The notes under the pieces are model-generated. The model had not been told where the DNA came from. It saw only the letters and a program-made list of their open reading frames with translations, and did not search any database. A DNA stretch of 64,000 bases. It comes from Corinectria fuckeliana (Eukaryota > Ascomycota > Sordariomycetes > Hypocreales > Nectriaceae). The stretch's first letter is position 1. Every line of letters begins with the position of its first letter. Made by a program: the position numbers and the translations under genes. Below, piece by piece: positions 53,240-63,550 of the stretch. The stretch is from positions 1-64,000 of the forward strand of contig WPDH01000273.1 in the NCBI GenBank assembly GCA_019137255.1, written 5' to 3'.

Positions 53240-53600
53240 CCTACAAAAGAGGCAGCGTCTTGCCGTGCAACTCTGTCCTTCTTTCCCAACTCGCAACATC
53301 CCCTTTGCATCTTTCCAACCTACACAACAGGCAGTGTCTTGCCGTGCAACTCTGTCCTTCTTTCCCAACTCGCAACATCCCCTTTGCATCTTTCCAACCT
53401 ACACAACAGGCAGTGTCTTGCCGTGCAACTCTGTCCTTCCTTTTCATACCTCATAACATCCTCTTAGTATCTTCCTCTTGGCATCTTCCAACCCACAAAA
53501 CAGGTAGCGTCTTGCTCACAACATCCCCTTGGCATCATTCTAACCTACAAAACAGGCAGCGTCTTACCGTCCAACTCTGTCCTCCTTTTTCACACCTCGC
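53240..53600. repeat. 78-bp tandem repeat upstream of the HNH-like gene
   Basis: AGGCAGTGTCTTGCCGTGCA plus ACTCTGTCCTTC, then CAACATCCCCTTTGCATCTT, recurs about every 78 bp for three good and two degenerate units. The period is a multiple of three, which explains the long open frames. The array ends about 70 bp before the ATG at 53669. Confidence 0.92.
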
Positions 53601-53668
53601 AACATCCGGTCTTGGCATTTTTCCAACCTAGCCCATCGCGCCTTTGATCGGGGCCCAACTATTCAACC

Positions 53669-55106
53669 ATGTCCTGCTCAACCATGTTCAGCTCAACCAT
53701 GTTCAGCTCAACCATGCCCAGCGCGGCCTTCACTGTGACGACCGAGACGCGCGTCCTTGCCTGGAACATTGAGTTCCTGACCGCGGGCGACCGTGTTTTT
53801 GCCGGCATGTATCGATCTAGGCTGAATACAACCCTGACTTTCCGTGACGCCGCGGATGAGTTGGAACTAAGCTTCAAGCTGCTGCACCCCCGCATGACAA
53901 ACCCCTGGATTCATATCTCTTTTACCTTGGTCTACCCGGTTCACAGGCTCGCCTACAAGACTTCTATCCCGAGGTTCGTCGTCGGAGACGGCTTAAATCA
54001 ACTACTCCCATTCCCTGACTTCGATCCATTGTACCCGGGAGGCCAAGAGCCAATCATTCGTTATCGCGTCTCCACGAGCTTCAATTTCCTCGGTAAATCA
54101 ACTACCTGCACCATGTACGCGTGGCTGCCCATCGCTAACCGTTCCCGTAGGCCCCCCAGTGGCGATTCCCATGCCGCTCCGCCGTGTCCGGGCACCATTC
54201 TACCTGCCGCCGAAGACACCCTCCAACGACCCTCGAATTGCTGCGATCCCCTTTCAAATGGCAGAGTGCGCATGTGAGTGCTCTGCAGCGCCCCAGAGAC
54301 CATGGGCCCTGAGACCGTGGGCCCTGAGACCAGCGACATCTGGTTCTGTATACACGAGTGGGGACCCGGACCTCATGGTCACGCCTCCCCAAGCGAATAT
54401 CACGTTGGAACAGGCCACATGCGCCATATCAAGCTTTATGGGTTGGGTTCCCGCGACACCTCGCCAGTGCGCTGTCACGGGCTTCACGGAGCCATTGGGC
54501 GGTGCTCTGGCTACCGGCCCTCCTGTGCATCTGTGCCACATTGTGCCGCTGCAGCATTACCACTTGTACCCTAACCCGGCCGCCGTCAACGACCGGGAAC
54601 TACACGAAAGGTTCAGCGACTATCGCTTGATGCAGGCTTGGACAATGACGTGGAATCCTGCCAACGGCATTCTTCTCTCGTGTCCCCTCCCGGAACTCTT
54701 TCTGGAGCGGGTCTTTTCCATTCACCCCGACACGTTGCGGATTCGAGTCTTTGTGCCTCACGACGCCATTGATGACTATCATGACTCTTTGGCCTATGTG
54801 CCTCCAACTGTTGATCGGGATGCTCTACGGCACCACTACCAAATGTGCTTCCTTCACAGTGCAACTTCCCACTGTGACAAGTATCCACTCAACAGCGACA
54901 TCGAGGACGGCGATGACAGCGAGGACGACGAGGATGGTCCACCTAGCCCGGATAACCAGCATGACTCAACTACCCAGAATGGACCAACTGCCCCGGCTGG
55001 TCAAACTACCCAGGATGTTCCAAACACGTCGGATCATGGGTCCAAGCGGGATCGAGAGGCACAGCCCGGGGACGTCGACGAAGGCGAGCGTAAACGACAG
55101 CGCTAG
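53669..55106 (+). CDS. HNH endonuclease-like protein, active-site variant
   Basis: Exons are 53669-54092, 54151-54273 and 54334-55106 (1320 nt, 439 residues). The second intron (60 bases, in frame) is likely but optional. The HNH region spans about residues 228-345: CAVTGFTEP, then HLCHIVPL around residue 250, WNPANGILL around 290, and FSIHPDTLRIRVFVPH and DRDALRHHY after it. This order is typical of the fungal HNH_2-type domain. In that family a His usually follows NGILL within an (L/V)HxLF motif; here the stretch reads PLPELF, so the third catalytic position appears lost. The C-terminus is acidic and ends with a basic KRQR. The start lies in a 15-bp repeat giving three in-frame ATGs (MSCSTMFSSTMFSSTMPS). 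Fungal HNH_2 proteins are mostly uncharacterised. Confidence 0.8.
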
Positions 55107-55859
55107 GGACTCTTTGACGTTGACCACGGCAATTTCAGCTCATCCAGTGCGGCGGAGAAAGTCATAGATAATCGACAGGAAGAACATCACAGGCTGATGG
55201 ACGAAATTTTCAATGAAAGAAGTCCCGACGTTGATGATTGTGATGATTTTGACCCTGAGTTTCTTGATCAAGTAACATGAGAAAATAATGAAAAAATTGC
55301 CTGCATATATGCATTTCTATTGAAGGAATCAATGTCGAACACTAGAGTGTTGTGCGTTTACAGATGGTGTCCCATTGCGTCCCCCAAGGGCAGGTTGGGC
55401 CGTGCCGATCCATCTTTATGGGCGCTCTGATACGCAAGATACCCAAGTAGAGAGAGTACATTGCTTCTCACCTAAATTTACGTCCGACGATAGTTGCCTT
55501 TCGGTACCAGCGGTAGCAATGGCACTTACAGCTTCTGGGGCCCGCTGGGCCACCCCTGAAGGTACTCACTCCAGGGCCTGCCCCCTCCACTTCAAGGCGA
55601 CTACCCAGTCCTCATGCTAGCACGGGCACGCACAGCGCAGACAGCAGAGGGGGTGCTGTACAGTCGTGAGTCCAAGCATCTGTCCAAGTCAAGAATCCGT
55701 ACGACAGCTTGGTCAGTCAAGTAAAGGGGACAAAATGAGCATGGGCCAAAACAAGCATGTCAATTTGATTGAAGAAAAAAGCATGCCCTTCCAGCCATGC
55801 TGGGGCTGATAGCTGACCCTCTGTCATTGTACCCCGCCATAACCACCAACGCACTGGTA
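55107..55859. other. 3' flank of the HNH-like gene, no supported gene
   Basis: AT-rich stretches (55215-55320) and a GCACGGGCACGCACAGC patch at 55622. No coding signal that I trust. Confidence 0.4.
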
Positions 55860-56165
55860 CCGTTCAGACCTCGAGGGGTTCTAGGATATCTGCGGACAAC
55901 ACGAGGCAATTGACCCAGGTATTAAGGTGAAGCGCGCCTCCCACGGTGCTGTGATGCGGTCGATGTGGTGTTGCGACCGAGGTATTGAAGGGAAGCGCGC
56001 CTCTAGGATATCTGCGGACAACAGCCAGAGGCAATTGACCTAGGTATTAAGGTGAAGCGCACCGGTGCTACGATACGGTTAGTGCGGGGTTGAGACTTAG
56101 GTATTGAAGGGAAGCACGCCTCTAGGATATCTGCAGACAACAGCACGAGGTCAGTGAAGCGCGCC
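55860..56165. repeat. tandem repeat of about 125 bp, three units
   Basis: CTAGGATATCTGCGGACAAC, then GAGGCAATTGACC, AGGTATTAAGGTGAAGCGC and AGGTATTGAAGGGAAGC, recur at about 55882, 56002 and 56122; the third unit is truncated. Confidence 0.9.
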
Positions 56166-57957
56166 CCCTAGTGCTGCGATGCGGTCGTTGCGGTGTTACG
56201 ATGCTGCGAAACTGCGATGCTGTGCTATGATATGTTCCGTACGGCGTTGCGATGCCGTGCCATGGTTCCGTGCTACGATATGCAGTCTTGTGGCCGACGC
56301 GGGGTTTATTCGAGGCTTATGGCACCGTTGCCGGGCCCAAACAACGGCCGTCGCCCAGCGAACTTCCATCCGCGGTACTCGTGTAACCCGACCGGCCTCC
56401 GACCCTAGGATTCATTAGTCGGTGGAGGACAACACGCCATGAAAGTCGACATTACCGGACGGCAGAAAACCACGATGCCGGGGATGGTGCGCGGTGACGC
56501 TCCCTCATAGATGGCCATCTGCTCCATCGGGGTACTTCTCGTGAGGGGGATCCAGTGAGGGTTTCCCCGGCATTTGAAGGCGTCGTTGTTGAGTGATTGA
56601 TGGATGGATAGACGGGACCTGGAAGCGACGGGGACGGGGGTTGGTTCAAGGTGGAGGAGGGTGGGAATCGAAAGCTGGGAGGAAGACGCGCGACACTGCT
56701 GTCCCCCGCTGTGGTAGTACCTGCCCAAGCTGGCTTCCCAACCCATGCTCTTAGCCTCTAGGGTAAGTACGCCGTGAGCCAACCACCAACACCCCTGCCG
56801 TCCAAGCACCCATGTTTCTCAATGTATTCCTGTAGCTCTTGCGCGGATATGGCGTGCACGATATGCATAAGTACATACAGTATAGAGCACCATCACTTGT
56901 ACTCCGTACTGGTTAGTACGATCCACAGGACATGGGGCGGGTAGACAATTAACCTTTCCGACCCTTGTGGCCCGTACAAAGTACCCAGTCGGTGATCCGT
57001 GGTCTGTGGTCTGTGGTCGCTGTGGAGCGTGTGTGCCGAACGCCCCATGATGCCCCACCCAATTGGCAGTTGACGGGTAGCAGAAGTCATCAGAGACCGG
57101 TCCAGAACGTCCCGCTTTTCCTGGGTTGCGTCGAGAACGACGAGTGTCGATGGCTTCGGCTGTGAGAAGAGCTTCATCGTTTTCTGGCGCAGGCGAGAGA
57201 GGAGTCTGCTTACGCATAACATGGGTTGGGATCTGCCACTGGTTGTCCCGGACTCGACACGAAAGACGATCCGCTCTCTGACCACGTCATCAACCCTGAC
57301 AGACACTTGCTCCTTCACTTCCAACTACATGCCTACCTTGAGAGACCTCGCCGGTTGAGCTGGCCGGGCCATCTGCCACCGCACATGCTTCTCCCAACGC
57401 ACACGCTTCTCCCACCGCACACGCTGCTCTTGCCGCAAACGCCAACGCTCCCGTCTACGCATCGTACCATGAGCCTGAGGCCCGTAAACCAACCCATCGT
57501 ACCAGTACCACGAGCCTGAAGCCCGCTCACCAAGAACCGCAAGTACCAGTACCATCAGTTCGAGGCTCGTGCTAGTAAGCCCTGTGCTCGGCGCAGACGT
57601 CATCGTTGTTGTGCGTTTGGCTCTCTGTGGATATCTGAGGTCATCGTGCTAGACCCGCAGTTGGCTTTGTTGACTCCCAGGTCGGTTGGAAACCATTGGG
57701 GCCCGTGGCATCACAGAGGGAAGTGGAAGGAGCGAATCCCGTCAACTGACGGAGCCCACCGAGCAACCGTGTGTGCAAAGACTGATCTCGGTGGGATTCG
57801 GGTGCCGGTTCCTGGAGAGGCGTGGATAAAGATGAAAGGCTGCTGTGGGATTTGTGCCTAGACAGCATCTATCTGTAGCGTGTCCATCAGTTATAGAACA
57901 CCATGCCCGTCGCCTGTTCTCTGTCTCTTTGTTCGTGCTTCGCGGCTCATCTACTGT
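56166..57957. other. unassigned region
   Basis: Minus-strand frames have coding-like parts but no workable splice model: at 56405-56600 one reads HWIPLTRSTPMEQMAIYEGA, and at 57100-57310 one reads VDDVVRERIVFRVESGTT and LFSQPKPSTLVVLDATQEK. At 57380-57450 a 15-bp unit (CACACGCTTCTCCCA) is repeated. A small gene is possible here. Confidence 0.3.
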
Positions 57958-58095
57958 TCGACGAGTTGTCTGCTGCTCAACGAGTTGTCCGCTACTCAAC
58001 GAGTTGTCCGCTGCTCAAGGAGTTATCCGCTACTCAAGGAGTTATCCGCCGTTCAAGGAGCTGTCCGCCGTTCAAGGAACTGTCCTCCGTTCAAA
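57958..58095. repeat. 18-bp minisatellite, about seven units
   Basis: Units like CAACGAGTTGTCCGCTGCT, drifting to CAAGGAGCTGTCCGCCGTT, are repeated about seven times in tandem. Confidence 0.93.
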
Positions 58096-58386
58096 CTAGG
58101 AAACCACAAAGGCTTGCTTCTTGGTTGCCACGCCGCAGCAGTCACTGGCAAGTTGCCCTGTCCCGAACACGAACAGCCCATCCGTTGGGGCTCAGCAATC
58201 GCACAGAGCTCGAGAGCCACCTGACGAGCGCGAATGACGCACCTCCGAGATGAATCATGCTGCCGGCACCCGAGTTTTGTACTTACGTCACAACCTCTCA
58301 GCTTGATTTATTCCCTCTCAATGTTCGTAGGCAACCAAACTCGACATTCACCAAGGAAAGGACAGGTGCCAAGCGTGTTGTCGGCG

Positions 58387-58700
58387 GTGACGTATTGCAC
58401 ATAACACACCAGTCCGCCCTGCGAATTTCAACTCGGTCACCTGCGTGCAGCACGACTGTTCAACTCGACTATTTCCTAGGAAAGAACTGACATCGAACGT
58501 GTTGACAACTGTGACGTATTCCATATACCGCACCAGTCCGCCCTACAAATTTCAACTCGTCACCTGCGCGCAGCACCGCTGCTCGACCCGACTTTCTCCT
58601 AGGAAAGAACAGACATCAAACGCGTTGATAACTGTGACGTATTCCATATACCACAGTGGCCCGCCCTGCCAATTTCAACTCGTCACCTGCGCGCAGCACG
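58387..58700. repeat. 124-bp tandem repeat in the RIC8 promoter
   Basis: GTGACGTATT starts units at about 58387, 58511 and 58635. Each continues with CATAACACACCAGT- or CATATACC-like sequence, AATTTCAACTCG and GTCACCTGC, and the first two with CCTAGGAAAGAAC. Every unit thus carries a TGACGTA core, a typical site for CREB/ATF-type bZIP factors. The array lies about 240-540 bp upstream of the RIC8-like ATG. It is followed (58740-58880) by a looser repeat of CCATCTCTCCCACCAACCAC. Confidence 0.9.
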
Positions 58701-58928
58701 ACCGTTTCGCCAGCCAGTTAAGTTCAGCATAATCCCCCTTCCTTCCTAAAGCCATCTCTCCCACCAACCACAAAACTGCATCCTTCCTGAACCACCTCTC
58801 CCACCAACCACGTAACTGCAATCTGCCTGCCTTCCTGAGCCATCTCTTCCACTCAAACACTTCGCAGGAGTCTTCCTGCCTTCCCAAACCGCCCCACTCC
58901 CAGTCCTACTTAAGAGTTGTTGTGCGAG

Positions 58929-60915
58929 ATGGACTCCAAACCTGAACCTCATCCTCTCAAACCTCATCCTCTCAAACCTCATTCTCACCCTCACCCTCAA
59001 CCTCCCATCAACATCACTGGGCTCATCGACAACACCACTGGGCTCACCGCCAACACCACTGGGCTCATCGCCAACACCACCGGGTCCATCGACGACGCCG
59101 CTGAGATGGACGTCATCGTCAAGCTCCAGACCGAGATCGGGGCGAAGCGTGACGATGCCCTCCAGGAGCTCCTCTGCATCGCCAGACGTGGCGAAGAGCA
59201 CAAGGCCAAGTTCTGGGAGGACGGCGTTGCCCTCGCCGGTTTCTGCGCGTGCGACGAGCTCGATGTGTCCGATTCCACTCGCCGCCTGGCCATGCAGTGC
59301 GTCAACGCCTTTCTCTGGGTGTCCAAGCCGGCCAGAAAGGTCTTTGTCCGCTTGGGTTACACCGACGGCATGATGATTCTCATGCAGGTACGTTGCCTCC
59401 TGGTGCTCCTTTGTGTTGTGCAACTGACTGATGGCTGTGAGCAGAGCGAGGACATCCACGAAGCATGTCTCGCGATCAAGATAATGATCATTTGCTTCGG
59501 CGACCCGACTCTGGACCTCGAGTCGTATGTCGAAGGCGATACTCTTGATGATATCATCAACGGCGTTAGTACTTCTTTTCTACTCTCTTCTGCATCCTCT
59601 TCTGCATCCTCTTCTGTATCCTCTTCTATATCCTCTTCTTCTCTATCCTCTTCTCTATCCTCTTCTCTATCCTTTTCTTCTGTATCCTTTTCTTCTGTAT
59701 CCTCTTCTTCTATGTCCTCTTCAGTATCCTCTTCTGTATCCTCTTCTTCTGTATTCTCTTATCTATCCTCTTCTTCTCTATCCTCTTCTCATCAAGCTAT
59801 CTATCCTCTTCCCATCTACCGTCTCTCTTGAAAACCCTCGTCCCATCTATCCTCAGTCTTGAAAGCGTTCTTCCCATCTACCCTCACTCTCGAAACCCCT
59901 CTTCCCATCTACCATCAGTCTTGAAACTCCTCTGACAATCATTCCTCTAGAATCTGTCTCTTCTCCCGAGACTCGGATTCGTGCCCTTGATGACTCTCAC
60001 TCTCAACCTCCTGAGCACCGTCGGAGCCAACCCTCGGTACGATGAGCACATGTACCGGTTCTTGGCCTCTCTGCCACACATCCTCCACATGATCGTGAAG
60101 GTTCATGTCACGGCGCCACCACTTAGCCCTCTGGTTTTGCTCCTCGTCAGCGCCACTGTTGCACTCCCTTTTGAACACCAGCTCCCGCTTTCCGTTGTGG
60201 AAAAGTTGGTCAACATTCTGGACCTGGTCCTCCCCGCTCCTCCCGTCGTCCGACCTCCCAGTGAACGAGCCCCCAACTGCATTGTTCCCTTCAACCGAGG
60301 AGAAGAAGCAGCCAGCGACCTCTCGCCGCTCATGATCCTGCTGGTTCGAATCACTGAACAGCGAGGCACGAGGCTCCACCTCCGCACACGCATGTTTGCA
60401 TCCGCAGCCGACCGCATGACCTCGTCGCTGGGTCGTGGCACGACTCTCCCGCACAAGTTGATCAGACTCGCGGCGAACTCGACGATGCCCGCCCTGAAAG
60501 TGCTTGGCTCGTGGCTCCTCTTCAAGCTCGCGGACGAAAACGCTCATCGCCTTCTTAGCAGCGTGGGATATGGGTATGGCGTGAGCATGCTGCAGTCCAT
60601 CAATACGCCTTTCGCCTCAATCAGAGCCGGAGGTGTCCAGATGTACGTGGCGGCGGCTAACATCGACCCCATGACTGGCGAAGTTCTGGGTCCCGAGGCC
60701 GAGGAGTCTCATCACGAGCTGGCTCAAATGTCGGCAGCGGAGACTCGTCGTGAGGCGGAGAGGCTCTTCATCCTGTTTGAGAAGTCAGTGTCCTTGGATT
60801 CCCATGTCGTTGAATGTTACTGACTCTGTTTTTTGTCCCATCCAGGCTCAGACTCACGGCTGTGGAGACCCCCCCTGGCTCAACTGAGGACTATGACGAG
60901 GAGCTTGACGAATGA
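58929..60915 (+). CDS. RIC8: RIC8/synembryn-like chaperone and exchange factor for G-alpha proteins
   Basis: Cytosolic armadillo-type protein that folds and activates heterotrimeric G-protein alpha subunits. Exons are 58929-59387, 59445-59564, 59951-60783 and 60846-60915 (1482 nt, 493 residues). Family-like segments are DALQELLCIARRGEEHKAKF, FLWVSKPARKVFVRLGYTDG, RLLSSVGYGYGVSML after LPHKLIRLA, and near the C-terminus IDPMTGEV, then REAERLFILFEKLRLTAVE, matching the RIC8 pattern (NPxTG ... EREAERLFxLFERL). The N-terminus is unusual: HPLKPHPLKPH and a 21-bp repeat encoding TGLIANT. Intron 1 (57 bases) has no stop and could be retained. Intron 2 is long (386 bases) and contains a TCTTCT-rich microsatellite. 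The protein is divergent, so a paralogue elsewhere is possible. Confidence 0.75.
59565..59950. repeat. polypyrimidine microsatellite inside RIC8 intron 2
   Basis: From about 59580 to 59800 the intron consists of TCCTCTTCT and TATCCTCTTCT units. It is followed by CCCATCTACC-type repeats with CTTGAAA to 59935. The host frame also stays open into the array because TCN and TTN codons lack stops. Confidence 0.9.
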
Positions 60916-60965
60916 TGGCAGTCATGGCACAGGCTACGTAGTGTTGACACGTAGTGTTGACACGT

Positions 60966-61235
60966 CGTGGGCTTTTTTGGAGCGTGTCACACTGGGCAAC
61001 TTAATAACAGGACATTCTACACGTCGAAGATGCTGGCTAGGACGGCTCATCACAGGTGGGATGCGGTACAGCATGACCCAGCATGTACACGGACAACAAG
61101 GTGGTTTTTTTTTGGAGCGTGTCGCGCTGGGCAACTTAACAACAGAACATTCTACACGTTGAAGATGCTGGCTAGGACGGCTCATCACAGGTGGGATGCG
61201 GTACGGTATGGCCCAGCATGTACACAGACACACGG
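60966..61235. repeat. 135-bp tandem duplication downstream of RIC8
   Basis: GGAGCGTGTCACACTGGGCA starts the first unit at 60979 and GGAGCGTGTCGCGCTGGGCA the second at 61114. Both continue to CAGCATGTACAC with few differences. Confidence 0.95.
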
Positions 61236-61275
61236 ACAGACACGGGCAGTGATCCTATATTCCCTAGTCAAGATT

Positions 61276-61362
61276 AACAACCTGCGAGGATTAGCAACCT
61301 GCAAAGATTAGCAGCATGCAGAGATTAGCAACTTGCAGAGATTAGCAACACGCAAAGATTAC
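61276..61362. repeat. 18-bp minisatellite
   Basis: About five units of GATTAGCAACCTGCAAA with small changes, ending near 61362. Confidence 0.93.
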
Positions 61363-61420
61363 ATTGCAGTATGACGGCCAATTGTCTGTGCTACGTGACT
61401 GATTCAGGTATAGACTTGGG

Positions 61421-61430
61421 TCTATAAAAG
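61421..61430 (+). promoter_or_regulatory. TATA box of the Gly/Ser-rich small gene
   Basis: TCTATAAAAG lies about 145 bp upstream of the ATG at 61574 and is followed by a C/A-rich leader ending CACACCACACCC. It is the best TATA match in the window. Confidence 0.65.
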
Positions 61431-61573
61431 AGGCGTTGCCTCGCACGTTTCTTCCTCGATCTTGTTATCACCACACTCGACATTGCGACTGCAGTCAGCG
61501 AACAAGTCATTCCAACGAATACACCAAGCCAAGCAACCTTCTACACACCACACCCAAAAAAAACCTCCAGCAC

Positions 61574-62117
61574 ATGTCAGCGACAATGTCCAGCGGCGGC
61601 GGCAACACCAACACCAACAACGTCGGCGGCGGCTCTGCCCCCACCAGCGGCGGCTCTGCTACCAACGGCGGTCCTGCGACCAACGGGGGCTCTACTACCA
61701 ACGGGGGCTCTACTAGCGGCGGCTCTGCTCCTGGCGGGGGTTCTGGCGGGGCCTCGGGTAAGAAACCCGTGTGCCTGTTCATAGCTACCGGCAAGGGGAT
61801 GGTTGCAAGGGGGGCGTAGGATTTAGCCTACCCTTCCCGCCTTTGGGGGTTCACCCAGCAGGGACCAGCACCAGCCCCACCCGCGAACAGAACCTGCGCG
61901 CCCTCAACGCGGCCATCGTCGCGGCGAACCTTGACAGCACCGGGCTTCTTTAAAAAGTGCGAAAGCTAGCTACGTTTCTCCTTTGCATCAAACAGGGACC
62001 AAAACCAACCCCAGCGGCGGAATCAAGGTGCCGAGCCAGAAGGTCCAGGACGGGGTCATGCGCGCCATGGGCAGGGCAATCGTGGAGACGGCGCCAACGG
62101 ATCCCAAGCTTCTGTAA
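61574..62117 (+). CDS. Gly/Ser/Thr-rich small protein with two candidate terminal exons
   Basis: Exon 1 (61574-61757) encodes MSATMSSGGGNTNTNNVGGG followed by repeats of NGGS and SGGS. Its GTAAGA donor can be joined in frame to either of two downstream exons that begin alike. Exon A, 61862-61953, encodes GTSTSPTREQNLRALNAAIV and ends in Leu-Leu-stop. Exon B, 61996-62117, encodes GTKTNPSGGIKVPSQKVQDG and also ends in Leu-Leu-stop. Both follow a CAG acceptor and start GGACCA, giving proteins of 92 or 102 residues. The exon A acceptor is a CAGCAG tandem site. No donor is visible at the end of exon A, so the exons look mutually exclusive. Function unknown. Confidence 0.6.
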
Positions 62118-62146
62118 TTTCCCGAGACTAGTACCTCCGTAGGCTA

Positions 62147-62450
62147 CTAGTAATTAAGCATCGTCCTCGCGCCCCAACTCAGTCCCCACACCGACGCCTC
62201 GTAGTGCCACTTTAGTGACGGAAAAAGGCCTTGACCGCAGCGCAGAACCGTGCAATCTACAGTGGTTAGTCAACAGATCAGTCAAAAGGTGAGGGACACG
62301 TACACGACTCTTTTGTTGGGCCTTGCAGTAAGCGCATTGCGTCGCCTTCGGTCGACCACACTTGGCGCAAACGGGTGGGGGGGGAGGGGGGGGGCCGCCC
62401 ATAAACGGGTAAAGGGCCATTGACGGTGTCCGGTCATACATTCGCGCCAT
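62147..62450 (-). CDS. small Cys-rich protein, zinc-finger-like, 84 residues
   Basis: Exons 62306-62450 and 62147-62256, separated by a 49-base intron (GTGTAC...GTAG), total 255 nt. After a proline run (GGPPPPPPPV) comes CAKCGRPKATQCAYCKAQQK, continuing SHCTVLRCGQG. The CxxC-x7-CxxC-x7-C-x4-C spacing is like the start of a MYND-type or related zinc-binding finger, although the usual His/Cys end is not clear. Reading through the intron gives an alternative 98-residue frame without the last two Cys. The gene is convergent with the preceding one, 30 bp between stop codons. Confidence 0.55.
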
Positions 62451-63293
62451 CTTTCAACCGCGATGATACAATGTCAAGAGTTGGTCTGGCGTGGATGGGA
62501 GTATTGAAGACTTGGCCGGCGTGCTGTCGTAATTTGATGAGAATCGTGTGAGAAATTGTTCTTGGAACTTGACAGCGTTGGTTTGAAGACGGTTGATTAG
62601 GATGGTTGCGGCTTGTTAAGAAGTCACGGTTGGGTTAGGACAGAAGAGACACAGGAAGCTGGCAAAAGACAAGTCAATATAAATCGGCTAGCGCGTGCAC
62701 AGGCACCTCACGGATCCAGACAGCAAGGGACAGCTGCTGAGGCCCGGCAGGTTCGAGCAACGGCAAGAGCAGGTCGGGGCTTCCCTGGGGGGACCTGAGG
62801 GTTGAGGCCACCACAAGCCACAACTTTTGGCACATGACGGCAACCACAATTTGACGCGGCCGCAAAAATTGAATCAATGACGGTCAGCATTTTGAGTCGT
62901 CTACCTATCCTGATGCTGCAACTGAATGGAATGTCAGTTGGCAAAGTCAAACGGTTAGGCTGGGATGGGACGTAGGTTAACGAGAGATTCGGAAGTCGTT
63001 GCCGTAACTCCGTAGACGATGCTTGTTTCTGCCTACCTGGGTAAGCAAGTTGGACTATACGGATATGCTGTTCCGAACGCCCCTACAACGCACCAGGACG
63101 TTGAGGGTGAGCGAGATGCTCCGAGACGATTGCTTGCTCGCTGGTCGCGTGGATTTGGATGTCTGCGGTGCGCGTCGGTCGATGTGTACCCGAGTAGAAT
63201 TCCGTTCTAGACAAAAGACAGCTGCCTCATTGTTCCTTACAGAAGAATGATGAACCTGCACGAACGAAGGGGAGACAAGACCTGATAGAGGTA
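62451..63293. other. intergenic, no supported gene
   Basis: Short open frames only. No repeat or domain noted. Confidence 0.4.
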
Positions 63294-63550
63294 ATGGGAG
63301 GCGGGCAGGCAGCGACTTACAGTACTCCTATATTAAGTCGCAACAACTAGTCAAGGTTTTTACTCTAACGATCCATCTAGGTATCCCTGTGTAGACCTGT
63401 TGTGAGGCCTGTTAGAAAGTATGGGAGGCAGATAGGCAGGGACTTACAGTACTCTCATATCAAGTCGCAACATCTGGTCAAGCTGCTTGCCATCCAACGA
63501 CCCATCTGGGCACCACTGTTTAGACCTGTCGTTGAGCGCCCATCTCCCTC
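63294..63550. repeat. 127-bp tandem duplication reaching into the 3' end of a gene
   Basis: ATGGGAGGC, then GACTTACAGTACTC and AAGTCGCAACA, then GTCAAG, occurs at 63294 and again at 63421. The pair CTAACGATCCATCTAGG and CCAACGACCCATCTGGG also matches. The second unit contains the last codons of the minus-strand gene at 63455-63973. Confidence 0.85.

Noticed and set aside
52901..53467. 188-codon plus-strand frame.
   Set aside because: Its second half is the 78-bp tandem repeat, whose period keeps any frame open; the first half has no domain or start context.
58917..58931. Upstream TTG codons as the RIC8 start.
   Set aside because: The ATG at 58929 is in the same frame, four codons downstream, and is the normal choice.
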